This document shows positions 9,001 to 19,200 of a DNA stretch of 64,000 nt, piece by piece. This stretch comes from Granulicatella elegans ATCC 700633 (lineage in GTDB: Bacteria > Bacillota > Bacilli > Lactobacillales > Aerococcaceae), in NCBI RefSeq assembly GCF_000162475.2, contig NZ_KI391971.1, forward strand, positions 1,604,122 through 1,668,121. Direction: 5' to 3'. Every line of letters begins with the position of its first letter. Within the stretch, counting starts at the first letter, position 1. The notes below the pieces were generated by a model that saw only the letters and a program-made list of their open reading frames with translations, had not been told where the DNA came from and ran no database searches. The position numbers were made by a program, and so were the translations under genes.

Positions 9001-12000
9001 AACTGTTACTGGTTGAACTTCTCCTGAGTAAGTTTTAACTGTTGGAGTGAATACTGCCACTGGATCTTTACCATCTTCTGTTGTAAGAGTGTATTTACCA
9101 ATTACATTACCATCTGGATCTTTAGCTGGTACTTCTGTAGCTGGTTGTCCATTTTCATCTAATAATGTGTAAGTTGTTGGATCGATTGTTACAACTTCTT
9201 CAGTTTTAACTTTTGTCATTGGGTTTTCAACTTCAACTACTCCACCTTTGAATTTAACTGATTGGCTTTGAGTTTGACCTTGAATGTCTGAAGTTACTGA
9301 TGGTTCTGCAGTTGGTTTAACACCGATTACTACCGCAGAGTATTTACCAAGTGCTGGAGTACCGTTTTTATCCACTCGTTTAACTGTTAATTCAGTACCT
9401 TTACCTTTGAAGTTTTTATCTGGAGTGAATGTTACAGTTCCATTTTCTGCAACTGTGTAAGTTCCTTCTCCTGGAATTGTTACACTTGTTACTTCTTGAC
9501 CTGTAGTTGGGTCAATTAGTTTCGCTGGTACAGCTTCATCAATATCAACAGTTTTTTCAACACCGTCGATTGTTGCTTTACCACCGATGAAGTTTGGTTT
9601 ACCACTTTGTACTTTACCTTGAACACCTGCAGTCTCAACTTCTGTTCCTTCTGGAGATGCTGGGTGTACAACTGCTGTGTATTCTGCAGTTACTGGTGTT
9701 CCGTTTTGGTCTTTACGAACAACTGTCATTGTTGTTCCTTTACCTTTAAATTGTTTATCTGGAGTGAAGTGTACAGTTCCATCTGGATCTACTGTGTAAG
9801 TTCCTTCTCCTGGAATTGTCTTAGTAGTTGTTCCATCTTCAAATGTTGCTGGTACTTTATCGTCCATTGGTACTTCTACTTCTTCACCATTGATTGTAGT
9901 TTTACCAGGTTTGAATTCTGGTTTACCACTTTGAGGAGCACCTTGAATATCTTCTGTAAATGTATTCACACCTACTGGACTCACTGGTTTAACAGTTGGT
10001 GTATAAGTAGCTGTTGTTGGAGTTCCATTCGCATCTTTTGCTTGAACTGTTGCTGGTACTGGAGTACCTACGAAGTCTTTATTTGGTGTAAATGTCACTT
10101 TACCTGTTGTTGGATCGATTGTATACGTACCAACTTCTTTTCCGTTAGCGTCTTTTGCTGGGATTGTTGTTGCATCAGTTGGTTGTCCAGTAGCTGGATC
10201 AATTAATTTAGCTGGCTGAGTTGCATCGATCTTCATAGGAACTTTTTCATTACCTGGAGTGAATGTTGGAGTTCCTTCTTGAGGTTGTCCTTGTGCACCT
10301 TCAGTAGATTTTGGAGTTCCTGTTGGTTCAACTGGAGTAATATTTGGAGTATAAGTTGTTGTTACTGGTGTTCCATTTGTATCTTTCGCTTGGATAGTAA
10401 CTGGAGCAACTTCTCCTGCATATGTTTTATCAGTTGGTGTAAATACGGCAGTTGCTTTACCGTCTACAACTTTAAGTGTGTAAGTACCGATAACATCTCC
10501 TGCTGGGTTTTTAGCTGGTACTGATTCTGCTGGTTGTCCATTTTCATCTAATAATTTGTATGAAGTAGTGTCGATTGGTACTTCTTTTTCAACACCGTTA
10601 ACTGTTGCTTTACCAGATTTGAACGTTACTTCTTTCGATTGTTCAACACCTTGTACATCAGTTGTTTCAGCTGGTTCTGCATTTGGTGTTACACCTACGA
10701 TTGTTGGAGTATAAGTTGTTTTCACTTTACTTCCATTTTCATCTTCTGCTTGAACGTTTGCTGGTTGTACTTTACCTTTGTATTCTTTATTTGTTGGTGT
10801 AAATGTTACTTTGTTAGTAGCTGGGTCAATTGTGTATTCCCCTACTTTGTTTCCTTCTGAGTCTAAAGCGTCTACTGGAGTACCTGGTGCTACTGGGTTA
10901 CCTGAAGCATCAAGTAGAACCGCTGAGTTAGCTTTAATTGGTACTGATTTTTTAACACCTTCTACTGTTGTTTCACCAGGTGCAAATGATACAGTTCCGT
11001 CTTGTGGTTGTCCTTGGATACCTGAAGATTCTGCTGGTGTTGCTGTTGGTATTACACCTACGATATGTGGAGTATAAGTAGTATTTACTTTCGTTCCGTT
11101 TTTATCTTCTGCTTGTACTTTAGCTGGTGCAACTTTTCCAGTGTAAGTTTTATCTGTTGGCGTGAATGTTACTTCACCTGTTGCTGGGTTTACTGTGTAT
11201 TCCCCTACTTTATTTCCTTTTTCATCTAAAGCATCAACTGGGCCATTTGCTTCTGTTCCATCAGCATTTAATAATTTCACAGAATTTTCTTTAATTGGTA
11301 CTTCTGCATTTCCTTCTGTAAATGTAGGAGTTCCTTTTTGAGTTTCCCCTTGAACGCCTGCTGAATCTGATGGCTTAGCTGTTGGCGTTACAGCAGTTAC
11401 TGTTGGAGTGTATTTTGTAGTAGCTGTAGCTGTTACTGGTTGACCATCTTTATCTTGACCTACTGGTGCTGTTAATGTTACATCAACACCTGAAGCAGTT
11501 CCTTTAAATGTTGGAAGTGGTTGGAATGTTACTTCACCTGTTGTTGGGTTAATTGTGTAAGTTCCTTCTCCATCAACCATTACAGAATCCACTTTAGCGC
11601 CAGTTTTTGGATCTACTAATTTAGCTGGGTAAGTAGCACTTGGTGTTACTGGTGTAGCTGTAGCTGCATCACCTTCGGTTTTAAATGTTGGTGTTTTCTT
11701 CTGTTCTTTCCCTTGAATATCTGTTGATTTTTCAGGGTCAGCAGTAATTTCTTTTGGAGTTACTGTTGGAATATAAACAGCATCCATCGTTTTAGTTGTT
11801 CCTGCTGAGTGTGTTCCATCATTAATATTTTCTAATTGGTTTTGATTTGTTAATGCAGTCCATCCTGTTGATTGACCATTTGAGTCTACAGCACGTAATA
11901 CAATACCATCCGCTTTACCTATAAAGCTAGCTTCTGGAGTAAATGTAACCTTGTCATCTGTAACTGTATAAGTACCTTGACCTGCTTTAGTGTATGTTTT

Positions 12001-14715
12001 TGTTAATGTTCCATCTGGATTAACGATCATTACACCTTCAGATTGAACTTTTTTAGTAGTTTCTGCACTGATTACATTACTTTGTTCAGTATAGTGAATT
12101 TTACCGTATGAGTTAAATGTAGTTTTACCATTGTTTGAACCTAAGTCAGATGCATCATCACCTGTCGGACGTGTTCTGAATTCGATACCTACAGATTGAG
12201 TTTCCCCTTGTTTACCTGTAGTTTCTTCTTTATCCCCACGTGGTGGATGAGCAACTTGGATTTGGTTATCTTCAACTTCCCCAGAGTACGCAATTCCATT
12301 TGATTTTTCTACTTGAGCTTCGTCTTTTGCGATACGAACACGGAAGTTTACTACATCTTTACTAGTGTCAATTACTTGAGTGTTAGTGAATGTTAATTCA
12401 ACAAGTTGGTTGTTTCCATTAACTTGTACGATGTTAGATTGTTCACCTTCATCGAATTTACCATTTCCGTTAAAGTCGATAAATCCACGCACATATGCAG
12501 GAGCAACTGTATCTGTGTATTTATCATTACCATTTGCTGAAGCGTAAAGTTTTACTTTATAAGTATTATCTGGTCCTTGGATGAATTTAACCTCTGGTTG
12601 TCCTGTATCTACGTTAGTGTGTACATGTTCTTCTGAGATTAATTGGTCTACACCTTCATCTCCAGTTTCTGTTGCATCATCAGAACCTATTCCACGTACT
12701 CTTGTACCTGGTGCAGAGTCGATATCCGCTTTAACTTTACCTAAGAATGGTTGTTGGATTTGTTTCTTTTGTTTTGTTAAGTAGTCGACTGTTTCTGTTC
12801 TTAAGAAATGCTCAGCCGTTCCATATGATTCTGGTAGATCCCCAAAGTCAGAGAATTTAATCCCAATCATAGAAGATTGTTGTCCAGAAGACATAATGTA
12901 TAATCCTACTTCTGTTACATTGGCAGTAGATAAGACTGGAGTACCTGCTCCACCATTATTACGGTATCCACCAAATACTTGAGAACCTAAACCTGCAGTA
13001 GATGCATCAGGTGTAGCAAATTTTTCACCACTTAAGGCATTATAGAATTTTTCATCTTGCCATTTAAGGATAGCAGTTTTACTACCATTCATATCTTTAA
13101 ATTTATCAAGTGGAACATATGCATTTTTATTTGTTTTATATCCAACAATCGCTGCAAGGTCCCATGGTGTACCATTAGTTGTATAAATTTCAGACTCAAG
13201 AGGTCCGATATCTTCCCCGGAAGTCATAACGATACCAGGTTTTACAGGTTTACCATTATATGTTGCTGTTACATCGAATTTAACCCCAGCTGCTTGACCA
13301 TTTTTAGGTTGTCCTGCAGGGTTTGTTCCGGCGATAGTTGTTTTAGATGTACCTGTTGATAAACCAGCATTATTAACGTGTGTATAACCATTTTGAGGAT
13401 TTGCACCTAATCCTGTTGCACCATTTTCTGGGTTAAATTTATTTTCTTTATCCGGTTCATAACTACTTGCTAAATCAGTTCCTGCTACACGGTTTTTAAA
13501 TATTTCAGTTGATTCAAATGGTTTTAATTCTTTAACCTTCATCGTAACGATATAACCAGGAATTAATTCTTTCTTATAAGTAGAACCAATTTGTAGATGG
13601 TTATGTTCTGTTAATCCAGTCCATGCATTTGTATCCGCAAAGTCTAACCATTGGATTTGGTCATTTAAATCTTTAATTTCTTTTAAGTTATCTTCTTTTG
13701 TTTTAACTTTGATATCTGATAATGAAGAATAACCATGATCTTCTAACCATTTTTTACCAGTTTCTGTTGAAGCATCTTTTAATGCTGTTGCTTGTTCTTC
13801 TGCTAAATTCACTTCGAATTTATCGTTACGTTTTGCGCCTGCATTTTCTAATTGGCTATAGACTGCTTTAATAGATGCGTCTAATTGAGCTAAGCTATTA
13901 TCGATTTGTGCTTTAGTTGCATTTTTATTTGCTAAAATTTCTTTTGCTAATTTTAATGCTTCTGCATTGGCTACGACTGCTTTTTCAATGGCAGCTTTTG
14001 CTTCTTCATTCAAATCTTTTTTGATTGCTTCAGTTTTTGCTAGAGTATTTGTTACTTCTGCTTCTGAAGCTACTTGTGTTAATTGAGTTTTAACTGCTTC
14101 AACTTCTTTTTCTTCAGTTGTTACAGTTTCTTCTTTAGCTTTTGTTTCTTCAGCTTTTTTCTCTTCTAACTTTTTATCAAAAGCTTGAGCTTTTGCTTCA
14201 GTAATGACTGTACTTAATGCAACTACTGCTTCTGTTTGTGCATTTACTTCTTCTAATGTAGCTGAATCATTTTCTAAAACTGCTTTTGCTGAAACTAAAA
14301 CTTCACGTGCAGTTTGAACTGCTGTTGAATCTGCATCTTGCGCTGATTTTAACTTTTCTTCTAATGTATGAATACTTGCTTTTAAAATTTCTTTTTTAGA
14401 TTTTTCTACAATCGATTGACGATTTGTAGCTTCTTCTTTTTTAGGAGCTGCTGCTTGTTTTTCAACAATTGCTGCTTCCTCTTTTTTTACAGTCGTAGCT
14501 TCTGGCTTTTCAGCACTCACTACTTCTTCTTTCTTCTCAGCTACTGCTGTTGTTTCTGTTGCTTTTGATGGAGTTACTTCATCTGCAGATACCATACCAC
14601 CTGCTAAAAAGAACATTCCACTAGCAATCATAACGCTGGCTACGCCTTGATTGAACTTACGAATTCCAAAACGTTGGAATCGTTTCATAGGTTGTTGTTT
14701 ATTATTCTTACCCAT
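6046..14715 (-). CDS. Giant CshA-type fibril adhesin, YSIRK signal, LPXTG anchor
   Basis: 2,889 residues; ATG at 14715 with AGGAG nine nt upstream. Residues 1-45 are a YSIRK-type signal (FGIRKFNQGVASVMIASG). Residues 45-310 are Glu/Lys/Ala-rich and helical. About 350-680 resembles the CshA NR2 ligand-binding domain (DQIQWLDFAD..., ending GDLPESYGTAEHF). About 690-830 is a GEVED-type domain (FIDFNGNGKFDEGE, SGEVEDNQI). About 835-2455 holds fourteen CshA-type repeats of about 100 residues, each starting near [IVA]QGxxQ and containing GEGTYT. About 2455-2830 has six or more MucBP-like modules (GNxIPG...GY..V.T...G...HIY). The LPNTG sortase site is near residue 2852, followed by a membrane span and NKKDEK. 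CshA of Streptococcus gordonii binds fibronectin through its N-terminal domain and forms fibrils from its repeats; the same role is inferred here, in adhesion and coaggregation. Confidence 0.92.
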   Translation of the reverse strand: MGKNNKQQPMKRFQRFGIRKFNQGVASVMIASGMFFLAGGMVSADEVTPSKATETTAVAEKKEEVVSAEKPEATTVKKEEAAIVEKQAAAPKKEEATNRQSIVEKSKKEILKASIHTLEEKLKSAQDADSTAVQTAREVLVSAKAVLENDSATLEEVNAQTEAVVALSTVITEAKAQAFDKKLEEKKAEETKAKEETVTTEEKEVEAVKTQLTQVASEAEVTNTLAKTEAIKKDLNEEAKAAIEKAVVANAEALKLAKEILANKNATKAQIDNSLAQLDASIKAVYSQLENAGAKRNDKFEVNLAEEQATALKDASTETGKKWLEDHGYSSLSDIKVKTKEDNLKEIKDLNDQIQWLDFADTNAWTGLTEHNHLQIGSTYKKELIPGYIVTMKVKELKPFESTEIFKNRVAGTDLASSYEPDKENKFNPENGATGLGANPQNGYTHVNNAGLSTGTSKTTIAGTNPAGQPKNGQAAGVKFDVTATYNGKPVKPGIVMTSGEDIGPLESEIYTTNGTPWDLAAIVGYKTNKNAYVPLDKFKDMNGSKTAILKWQDEKFYNALSGEKFATPDASTAGLGSQVFGGYRNNGGAGTPVLSTANVTEVGLYIMSSGQQSSMIGIKFSDFGDLPESYGTAEHFLRTETVDYLTKQKKQIQQPFLGKVKADIDSAPGTRVRGIGSDDATETGDEGVDQLISEEHVHTNVDTGQPEVKFIQGPDNTYKVKLYASANGNDKYTDTVAPAYVRGFIDFNGNGKFDEGEQSNIVQVNGNNQLVELTFTNTQVIDTSKDVVNFRVRIAKDEAQVEKSNGIAYSGEVEDNQIQVAHPPRGDKEETTGKQGETQSVGIEFRTRPTGDDASDLGSNNGKTTFNSYGKIHYTEQSNVISAETTKKVQSEGVMIVNPDGTLTKTYTKAGQGTYTVTDDKVTFTPEASFIGKADGIVLRAVDSNGQSTGWTALTNQNQLENINDGTHSAGTTKTMDAVYIPTVTPKEITADPEKSTDIQGKEQKKTPTFKTEGDAATATPVTPSATYPAKLVDPKTGAKVDSVMVDGEGTYTINPTTGEVTFQPLPTFKGTASGVDVTLTAPVGQDKDGQPVTATATTKYTPTVTAVTPTAKPSDSAGVQGETQKGTPTFTEGNAEVPIKENSVKLLNADGTEANGPVDALDEKGNKVGEYTVNPATGEVTFTPTDKTYTGKVAPAKVQAEDKNGTKVNTTYTPHIVGVIPTATPAESSGIQGQPQDGTVSFAPGETTVEGVKKSVPIKANSAVLLDASGNPVAPGTPVDALDSEGNKVGEYTIDPATNKVTFTPTNKEYKGKVQPANVQAEDENGSKVKTTYTPTIVGVTPNAEPAETTDVQGVEQSKEVTFKSGKATVNGVEKEVPIDTTSYKLLDENGQPAESVPAKNPAGDVIGTYTLKVVDGKATAVFTPTDKTYAGEVAPVTIQAKDTNGTPVTTTYTPNITPVEPTGTPKSTEGAQGQPQEGTPTFTPGNEKVPMKIDATQPAKLIDPATGQPTDATTIPAKDANGKEVGTYTIDPTTGKVTFTPNKDFVGTPVPATVQAKDANGTPTTATYTPTVKPVSPVGVNTFTEDIQGAPQSGKPEFKPGKTTINGEEVEVPMDDKVPATFEDGTTTKTIPGEGTYTVDPDGTVHFTPDKQFKGKGTTMTVVRKDQNGTPVTAEYTAVVHPASPEGTEVETAGVQGKVQSGKPNFIGGKATIDGVEKTVDIDEAVPAKLIDPTTGQEVTSVTIPGEGTYTVAENGTVTFTPDKNFKGKGTELTVKRVDKNGTPALGKYSAVVIGVKPTAEPSVTSDIQGQTQSQSVKFKGGVVEVENPMTKVKTEEVVTIDPTTYTLLDENGQPATEVPAKDPDGNVIGKYTLTTEDGKDPVAVFTPTVKTYSGEVQPVTVQAKDTNGTAVTTTYTPNITPVTPTAKEASSQGAQGQEQSGTPTFTEGNTKTPIDLTVPAKLINPETGEPTDETSVEVPGEGTYTINPETGEVTFKPEPKFTGKAQGVEVQRKDKNGTPATAKYTPTVKAVTPTSDDVVSEDVQGAKQTGTPVFTAGKTTVNGQEVTVEIDETVKPTFDDGTTEKKVPGEGTYTIDENGVVTFTPEPQFTGKASGVTVKRVDKNGTEVTAKYTPTVKPVTPTSDDEVTTDVQGATQKGKPAFEAGKTTVNGVEKTVELDDTKPATFEDGSTEKVVPGEGTYTVAPDGTVTFTPEKSFTGKANGVTVKRVDKNGTPVTAKYTPVVLPVTPSSKDVTSIGEKGQPQSETPVFTAGITKVNGKTVTVEIDDKVAPTFEDGTTEKKVPGEGTYTIDANGKVTFTPEPDFVGKAKGVTVKRVDKNGTPVTATYTPTVLGKTTTENVVSEGAKGQPQSNTPVFKGDVDTTVAPTFEDGTTTKTIPGEGTYTIDANGKVTFTPEPNFVGKATPVKVVRKDKNGKTIKASYTPTVRPDTKFVVVGKDGKETEIIPSKDGKKPSEKISGYKLVKTETDEKGNTKHIYEPVTTKHVDRNGNPIPGTETEEGTKDPKNIPGYNVVETKKLPNGDTEYVYEKVTTRYVDQAGHPIPGTEIEEGTKEPKNIPGYKLVSTTTSGKGDTVHTYAPVQTFFKDKEGNVIPGYPVEEGTTDKKDIPGYRFVETKTLRNGDIEHVYEKVTTPTPTPSVEKPKGIIRDTEGNVIPGFEYDMLSPVLDIPEYEYVETVTDPDGTVRHIYRKVGKTTSTPTTEKVLTTYVDENGELIIPNENGSHPGKELKGYEIVRTEKDTNGNVRNVYRKVTPEAKVMTTFVDENGNVIIPNENGEVPAKDIVEYELVRTEKDANGNVRHIYRKVVAPAPKAVETTPAKQEKVTRQELPNTGTGQESAFLGAAASAILAGLGLVAPKRNKKDEK

Positions 14716-14791
14716 AAGTCATCTCCTTTGAACTGTTTATTAATTTTAACCATACATCTCTTTAATTATTTTCCATAATTAAATCTACATC

Positions 14792-14820
14792 ATTATATAG
14801 TGTTCACAAAATAAAATCAA
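14792..14820 (-). promoter_or_regulatory. Promoter of the 2,889-residue CshA-type adhesin gene
   Basis: Minus strand TTGATT (14815-14820), exactly 17 nt, TATAAT (14792-14797). The spacer contains TTTGTGA at the same place as in the promoter at 24836-24864. Predicted leader about 70 nt. Confidence 0.75.
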
Positions 14821-15095
14821 TATATAATATTAATAATTTTATATTTTAAGGCATTTTTAACATTAGTGTATTATTTTTCACAAAAATATTAATTTTTTGT
14901 TAATAATCGACCACGATATATTAACGATATATATTTTCCCAATATTTACGAAATACTATCAGTCTAAATATTTTTCTTTAAGATTCTTTCATCTTTAACG
15001 ATATTTTTTTATATTTTTTCCGAAAATTCCATTATATATTTATAATTTTATTTCTCATTTTTAAAACTCCCCATCTATTCTAAAGATTTCTCCAC

Positions 15096-15126
15096 AAAAA
15101 AACACTCTCGATTTCTCGAGAGTGTT
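15096..15126 (-). terminator. Terminator after the LPXTG 3' cassette
   Basis: Minus strand perfect 11-bp stem (AACACTCTCGA / TCGAGAGTGTT) with a GAAA loop, then a T run. It shares its core with the terminator at 5938-5966. Confidence 0.9.
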
Positions 15127-15159
15127 TCTGGACGACTGACTTAAGTCAATTATGAATCA

Positions 15160-16173
15160 TTATTCTTCGTCTTTTTTAGTTGGAGCTACCATTCCTAAAC
15201 CTGCTAGGATTGCTGTTGCAGCCGCTCCAAAGATTGCGAACTCTGAACCAGTTCCTGTTTGTGGTAATTCTTGACGAGCTACTTTTTCAGGAGATGCTGG
15301 AGTTTGTTTTGCTACTTTACGATATACGTGGCGTACATTTCCATTTGCATCTTTTTCAGTTCTTACAAGTTCATAACCTGATAAATCTTTACTTGGATTA
15401 GATCCTTGTTCTTCAGGGTTGACTACTTGTCCATTTTCATCTGGAATGATTAATTCACCATTTTCATCTAGATAAGTCGTTAAAACTTTATCTGTAGCTG
15501 GTTTTGTAGGTGCTGGTGCATATGGTGTTTCAGGTACTGAAGGTGTAGGAAGCACTGTTGGGATATATGCTCCATAAGCTAAGTTACCTTCTGTATCTAC
15601 ACGTACTACAAGTACTCCTGAAGCAGCTCCAATGAAGTCTTTTTCTGGAACAAAAGTTACTGTTCCGTCTGGTGCTACCGTGTATTTACCTTCTCCTGGT
15701 ACTACTTTTTCTTTTGAACCATCTTCGAATGTTGCTGGAACTTTTTCGTCGATTGGTACATTAGGATCTACTGGTGTGAATTTCGTTGTTCCAGTTTGAG
15801 TTTCACCTTTTTTGTTAATTGTTTTCGCAGGTTCACCTGTTGGTTCAACAGGTTTAACAGTTGGTGTGTAATTTGCTGTTACTGACGTTCCGTTCTTATC
15901 TACACGTTTCACTGTTACACCTTTAGCTGTACCTACGAATTGTGGTTCTGGAATGAACGTTACTTTACCGTCTTTGTCGATTGTGTATGTTCCTTCGCCT
16001 GGTACTTTCTTCTCAGTTGTTCCATCTTCGAATGTTGGAGCTACTGTTTCATCGATTGGCACATTAGGGTTTCCTGGTTAGAACTCTGGTGTTCCCTCTT
16101 GTTTCACACCTTGAAGACCTGTTGTTGCTGCAGGTGTTACTGTTGGTGTGTATTTAGCTGTAACTGGTGTTCC
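15160..16173 (-). pseudogene. Promoterless 3' cassette of a CshA-type adhesin gene, with internal stop
   Basis: The coding frame begins abruptly at 16173 in the middle of a CshA repeat (GTPVTAKYTPTV), with no start, ribosome site or signal peptide, and directly abuts the terminator of the upstream adhesin gene. After about 30 codons an in-frame TAA interrupts it (..EGTPEF-stop-PGNPNVPIDE), probably AAA changed to TAA. The remainder (from 16062, 300 residues) is open: two CshA-type repeats, a linker rich in Pro, a MucBP-like module (LTTYLDENGELIIPDENG), an LPQTG sortase site, a membrane span and TKKDEE. It is a C-terminal half of a protein closely related to the 2,889-residue adhesin. Without a secretion signal it cannot be displayed, so it is either a relic or a silent donor of 3' ends. 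Confidence 0.85.
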
Positions 16174-16174
16174 A

Positions 16175-16211
16175 TAAAAAACATCCTCATACGTTAGACG
16201 CATGAGGATGT
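16175..16211 (-). terminator. Terminator of the 2,844-residue adhesin gene
   Basis: Perfect 10-bp stem (ACATCCTCAT / ATGAGGATGT) with an 11-nt loop containing CGTTAGACG and a T run on the minus strand. It lies 33 nt past the stop at 16244. Confidence 0.85.
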
Positions 16212-16243
16212 AAAAATCATTTCAAAACGATTCTATTTTAGAA

Positions 16244-19200
16244 TTACGCTTCTTCATCTTCTTTTTTTGTTTTCTGTGTTCCAACCATTCCGATACCTGC
16301 AAGAATTGCGCTAGCTGCAGCTCCAAAGATTGCCATTTCATTGCCTGTACCTGTATTTGGTAACTCTTGACGAACGACTGGTTGTTTTGATGCTGGAGTT
16401 TCTTTTTCTTCCACTTTCGCTGGTGCTGGAGTTGGAGCAGGTGTTGGTTTTTGTTCTGGAGTAGGTGTTTCTACTTTGCGGTAAATATGACGAGTATTTC
16501 CTTTTTCGTCTTTTTCCGTTCTTTCCAATTCATAACCTGGAATGTTTTCACTTGGTTGTTCTCCATCTTTTTGCGGAATCAATGTTTTACCTTTTGAATC
16601 CACATAAGTTGTATTCTTCTTACCTTGCTCTGGAGTTGGAGCTGGTGTTGGACTTGGTGATGGAGTTGGTGTTGGTGCTGGAATTTTCTTATAAATATGT
16701 TTTGTATTACCATTTTCATCTTTTTTAGTTTCTACAAATTCATATCCTGGAATATCTTTCTTAGGATTTTCTCCATCTTCCGTTGGATTTCCTGGAATTT
16801 CTTTTCCATCACTATCCACATAACTTGTTTTAACCTTTTCATAGATATGTTTAGTATTACCGTCATTATCTGTAATAGTTTCTACAAATCTATATCCTGG
16901 AATATCTTTCTTAGGAGTTGTTCCATCTTCACTTGGATATCCTGGGATTTCTTTTCCTTCTTTATCTCTGAAGATAGTTTCTGGGCGAACAGTTGGTGTG
17001 TAAGATGCAAAAATTGTTTTACCATTTTTATCTTTTCTAACAACTGTTACACTGTTTGCTGTACCTACGAATTCTGGTTCTGGAGTGAATGTTACTTTTC
17101 CGTTTGGATCGATAGTGTAAGTTCCTTCTCCTGGTACGACTTTTGTAGTTGAACCGTCTTCGAATGTTGGTGGTACATCTTTATCGATATCCCCTTCGAA
17201 TACTGGAGTATTTGATTGTGGTTTACCTTTTGGTCCTTCAGATTCTACATCTTTCGTTGATGTTTCTCCTAAAACTGTTGGTGTATATTTCACTGTTACT
17301 GGTGTTCCATTTTTGTCAACACGTTTAACCGTTACACCTTTTGTTACACCTACGAAGTCTTTTTCTGGAGTAAATGTTACTTTTCCGTCTGGTGCTACTG
17401 TGTAAGTTCCTTCTCCTGGTACGACTTTTGTAGTTGAACCGTCTTCGAATGTTGCTGGTACATCTTTATCGATTTCTACTGTTTTGTTTTTACCATTTAC
17501 AGTTTCTGAACCACCTTTAAAGATTGGTGTTCCTTCTTGAGGTGTATTCTTAGGTCCAACTGATGTCACATCTTCTCCAGATGGGGATACTGGAATTACA
17601 GTTGGTGTGTATTTCGCTGTTACTGGTGTTCCATTTTTGTCCACACGTTTTACAGTTACTCCTGTTGCTACACCTGTGAATTTAGGTTCTGGTACGAATG
17701 TTACAGTTCCATCTGGTGCTACAGTGTAAGTTCCTTCGTTTGGTACTACTTTTGTAGTTGAGCCATCTTCGAATGTTGCTGGTTTATCGTTATCGATTTC
17801 TACTGTTTCTTCTTTACCATTTACAGTTGTTTTTCCACCTGTGAATGTTGGTTTTCCTGTTTGAGTTTCACCTTGTAGGTCTTTAGATTTAGCTTCTTTA
17901 CCTTTTGGTGTTACTCCTACTACTGTTGGTGTGTATGTTGATTCAGCTGGTGTTCCGTTTTTATCCACACGTTGAACTGTTACACCTGTTCCGCGTCCTG
18001 TGAATTTTGGTTCTGGTGTGAATGTTACTTCTCCAGAGTTCGGATCGATTGTGTATGTTCCTTCGTTCGGTACTTTAATAGTAGTTTTATCTGTTGGTTG
18101 ACCAGTTTCTGGATCTACGAATTTCGCTGGTTTAGTTTCATCGATTTCTACAGTTTTTTCTACTCCATTAACAGTTGTTTTACCTGGTGTGAAGTTTGGA
18201 GTTGCTTTTTGCGTTGCTCCTTGGATACCTACAGTAGTTTTTTCTTCACCTGTTGGTGTTACTGGTACTACAGTTGGTGTATAAGTCGCTGTTGCTGGTG
18301 TTCCATTTTTATCAACACGTTGAACTTTAATTCCTGAAGTTTTACCTTTGAATTGTGGTTCTGGTGTGAATGTTACTTCCCCACTATTCGGATCAATTGT
18401 GTATGTTCCTTCGTTTGGTACTTTTACAGTTGTTTCATCTGTTGGTTTACCTGTTGTTGGATCTACCAATTTAGCTGGTTTTGTAGTATCAATTTCGACT
18501 GTTTCTTCTTTACCGTTAACAGTAGTTTTACCACCTGTAAATGTTGGAGTTGATTTTTGTGGTGCACCTTGAACATCTTGTGTTTCTTTTTCATCACCTT
18601 TTGGTGTTACTGGTTTAACCAATGGAGTGTATTTACCATTTACTGGTGTACCGTTTTTATCTTCACGTTGAACTTCAATTCCTTTAGCTTCTCCAGTGAA
18701 GTTTGGTTCTGGTGTAAATGTTACTTTACCATTCTCATCAATTTCATAAGTTCCTTCGTTCGGTACTTTTACAGATTTTTCTTCTGTTGGTTTACCTGTT
18801 GTTGGATCTACTAATTTAGGTGCTTTTTCAGTGTTAATTGGTACTTTCTTATCCCCTTCTGTAAATGTAGGTGTACCTTCTTGTGATTTACCTTGGATTC
18901 CTTCTGAAGTTGCTGGAGTCGCTGTTGGTGTTACCGGTGTGATGTATGGTGTGTAAGTAGTTTCTACTGTAATACCATTTTCGTCTGCTGCACGAACTTT
19001 AACTGGTTGTACTTCACCGTAGTAAGTTGCATTTGGAGTTAAGATCCCGATAGCTTTTCCGTCTACTACTTCAAGCGTGAATTCCCCGATAACATTTCCT
19101 TTTGGATCTTTAGCAGGAACATTCGTAGCTGGTTGTCCATTTTCATCTAATAATGTGTACGATTTTGGATCAATTGGGACAGTTTTCGTAGTTGCTACTT

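Larger units (their letters stand above)
14716..15159. other. Intergenic region between adhesin gene and 3' cassette
   Basis: It holds the promoter of the 2,889-residue adhesin (14792-14820) and the terminator of the cassette (15096-15126). Between them the sequence is AT-rich with no gene seen. Confidence 0.6.

Noticed and set aside
9607..10206. Long plus-strand open frame opposite the CshA repeats (and similar ones such as 55544-56080)
   Set aside because: They are shadows created by the Thr/Val/Pro/Gly-rich repeat coding on the minus strand. They have no ribosome sites, and their translations are Cys/Phe/Trp or Ser/Val/Thr rich and meaningless.
7366..12230. Regularly spaced short repeats (such as GTGTAAGTTCCTTCTCCTGG) resembling a repeat array
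   Set aside because: They lie about 300 bp apart in one reading frame and encode the GEGTYT part of CshA repeats. Not a CRISPR array; no cas genes.
15160..16062. The 300-residue frame as an intact small LPXTG protein
   Set aside because: It begins at an internal GTG inside a repeat, without ribosome site or signal peptide. The same frame continues upstream past a stop into more repeat sequence.
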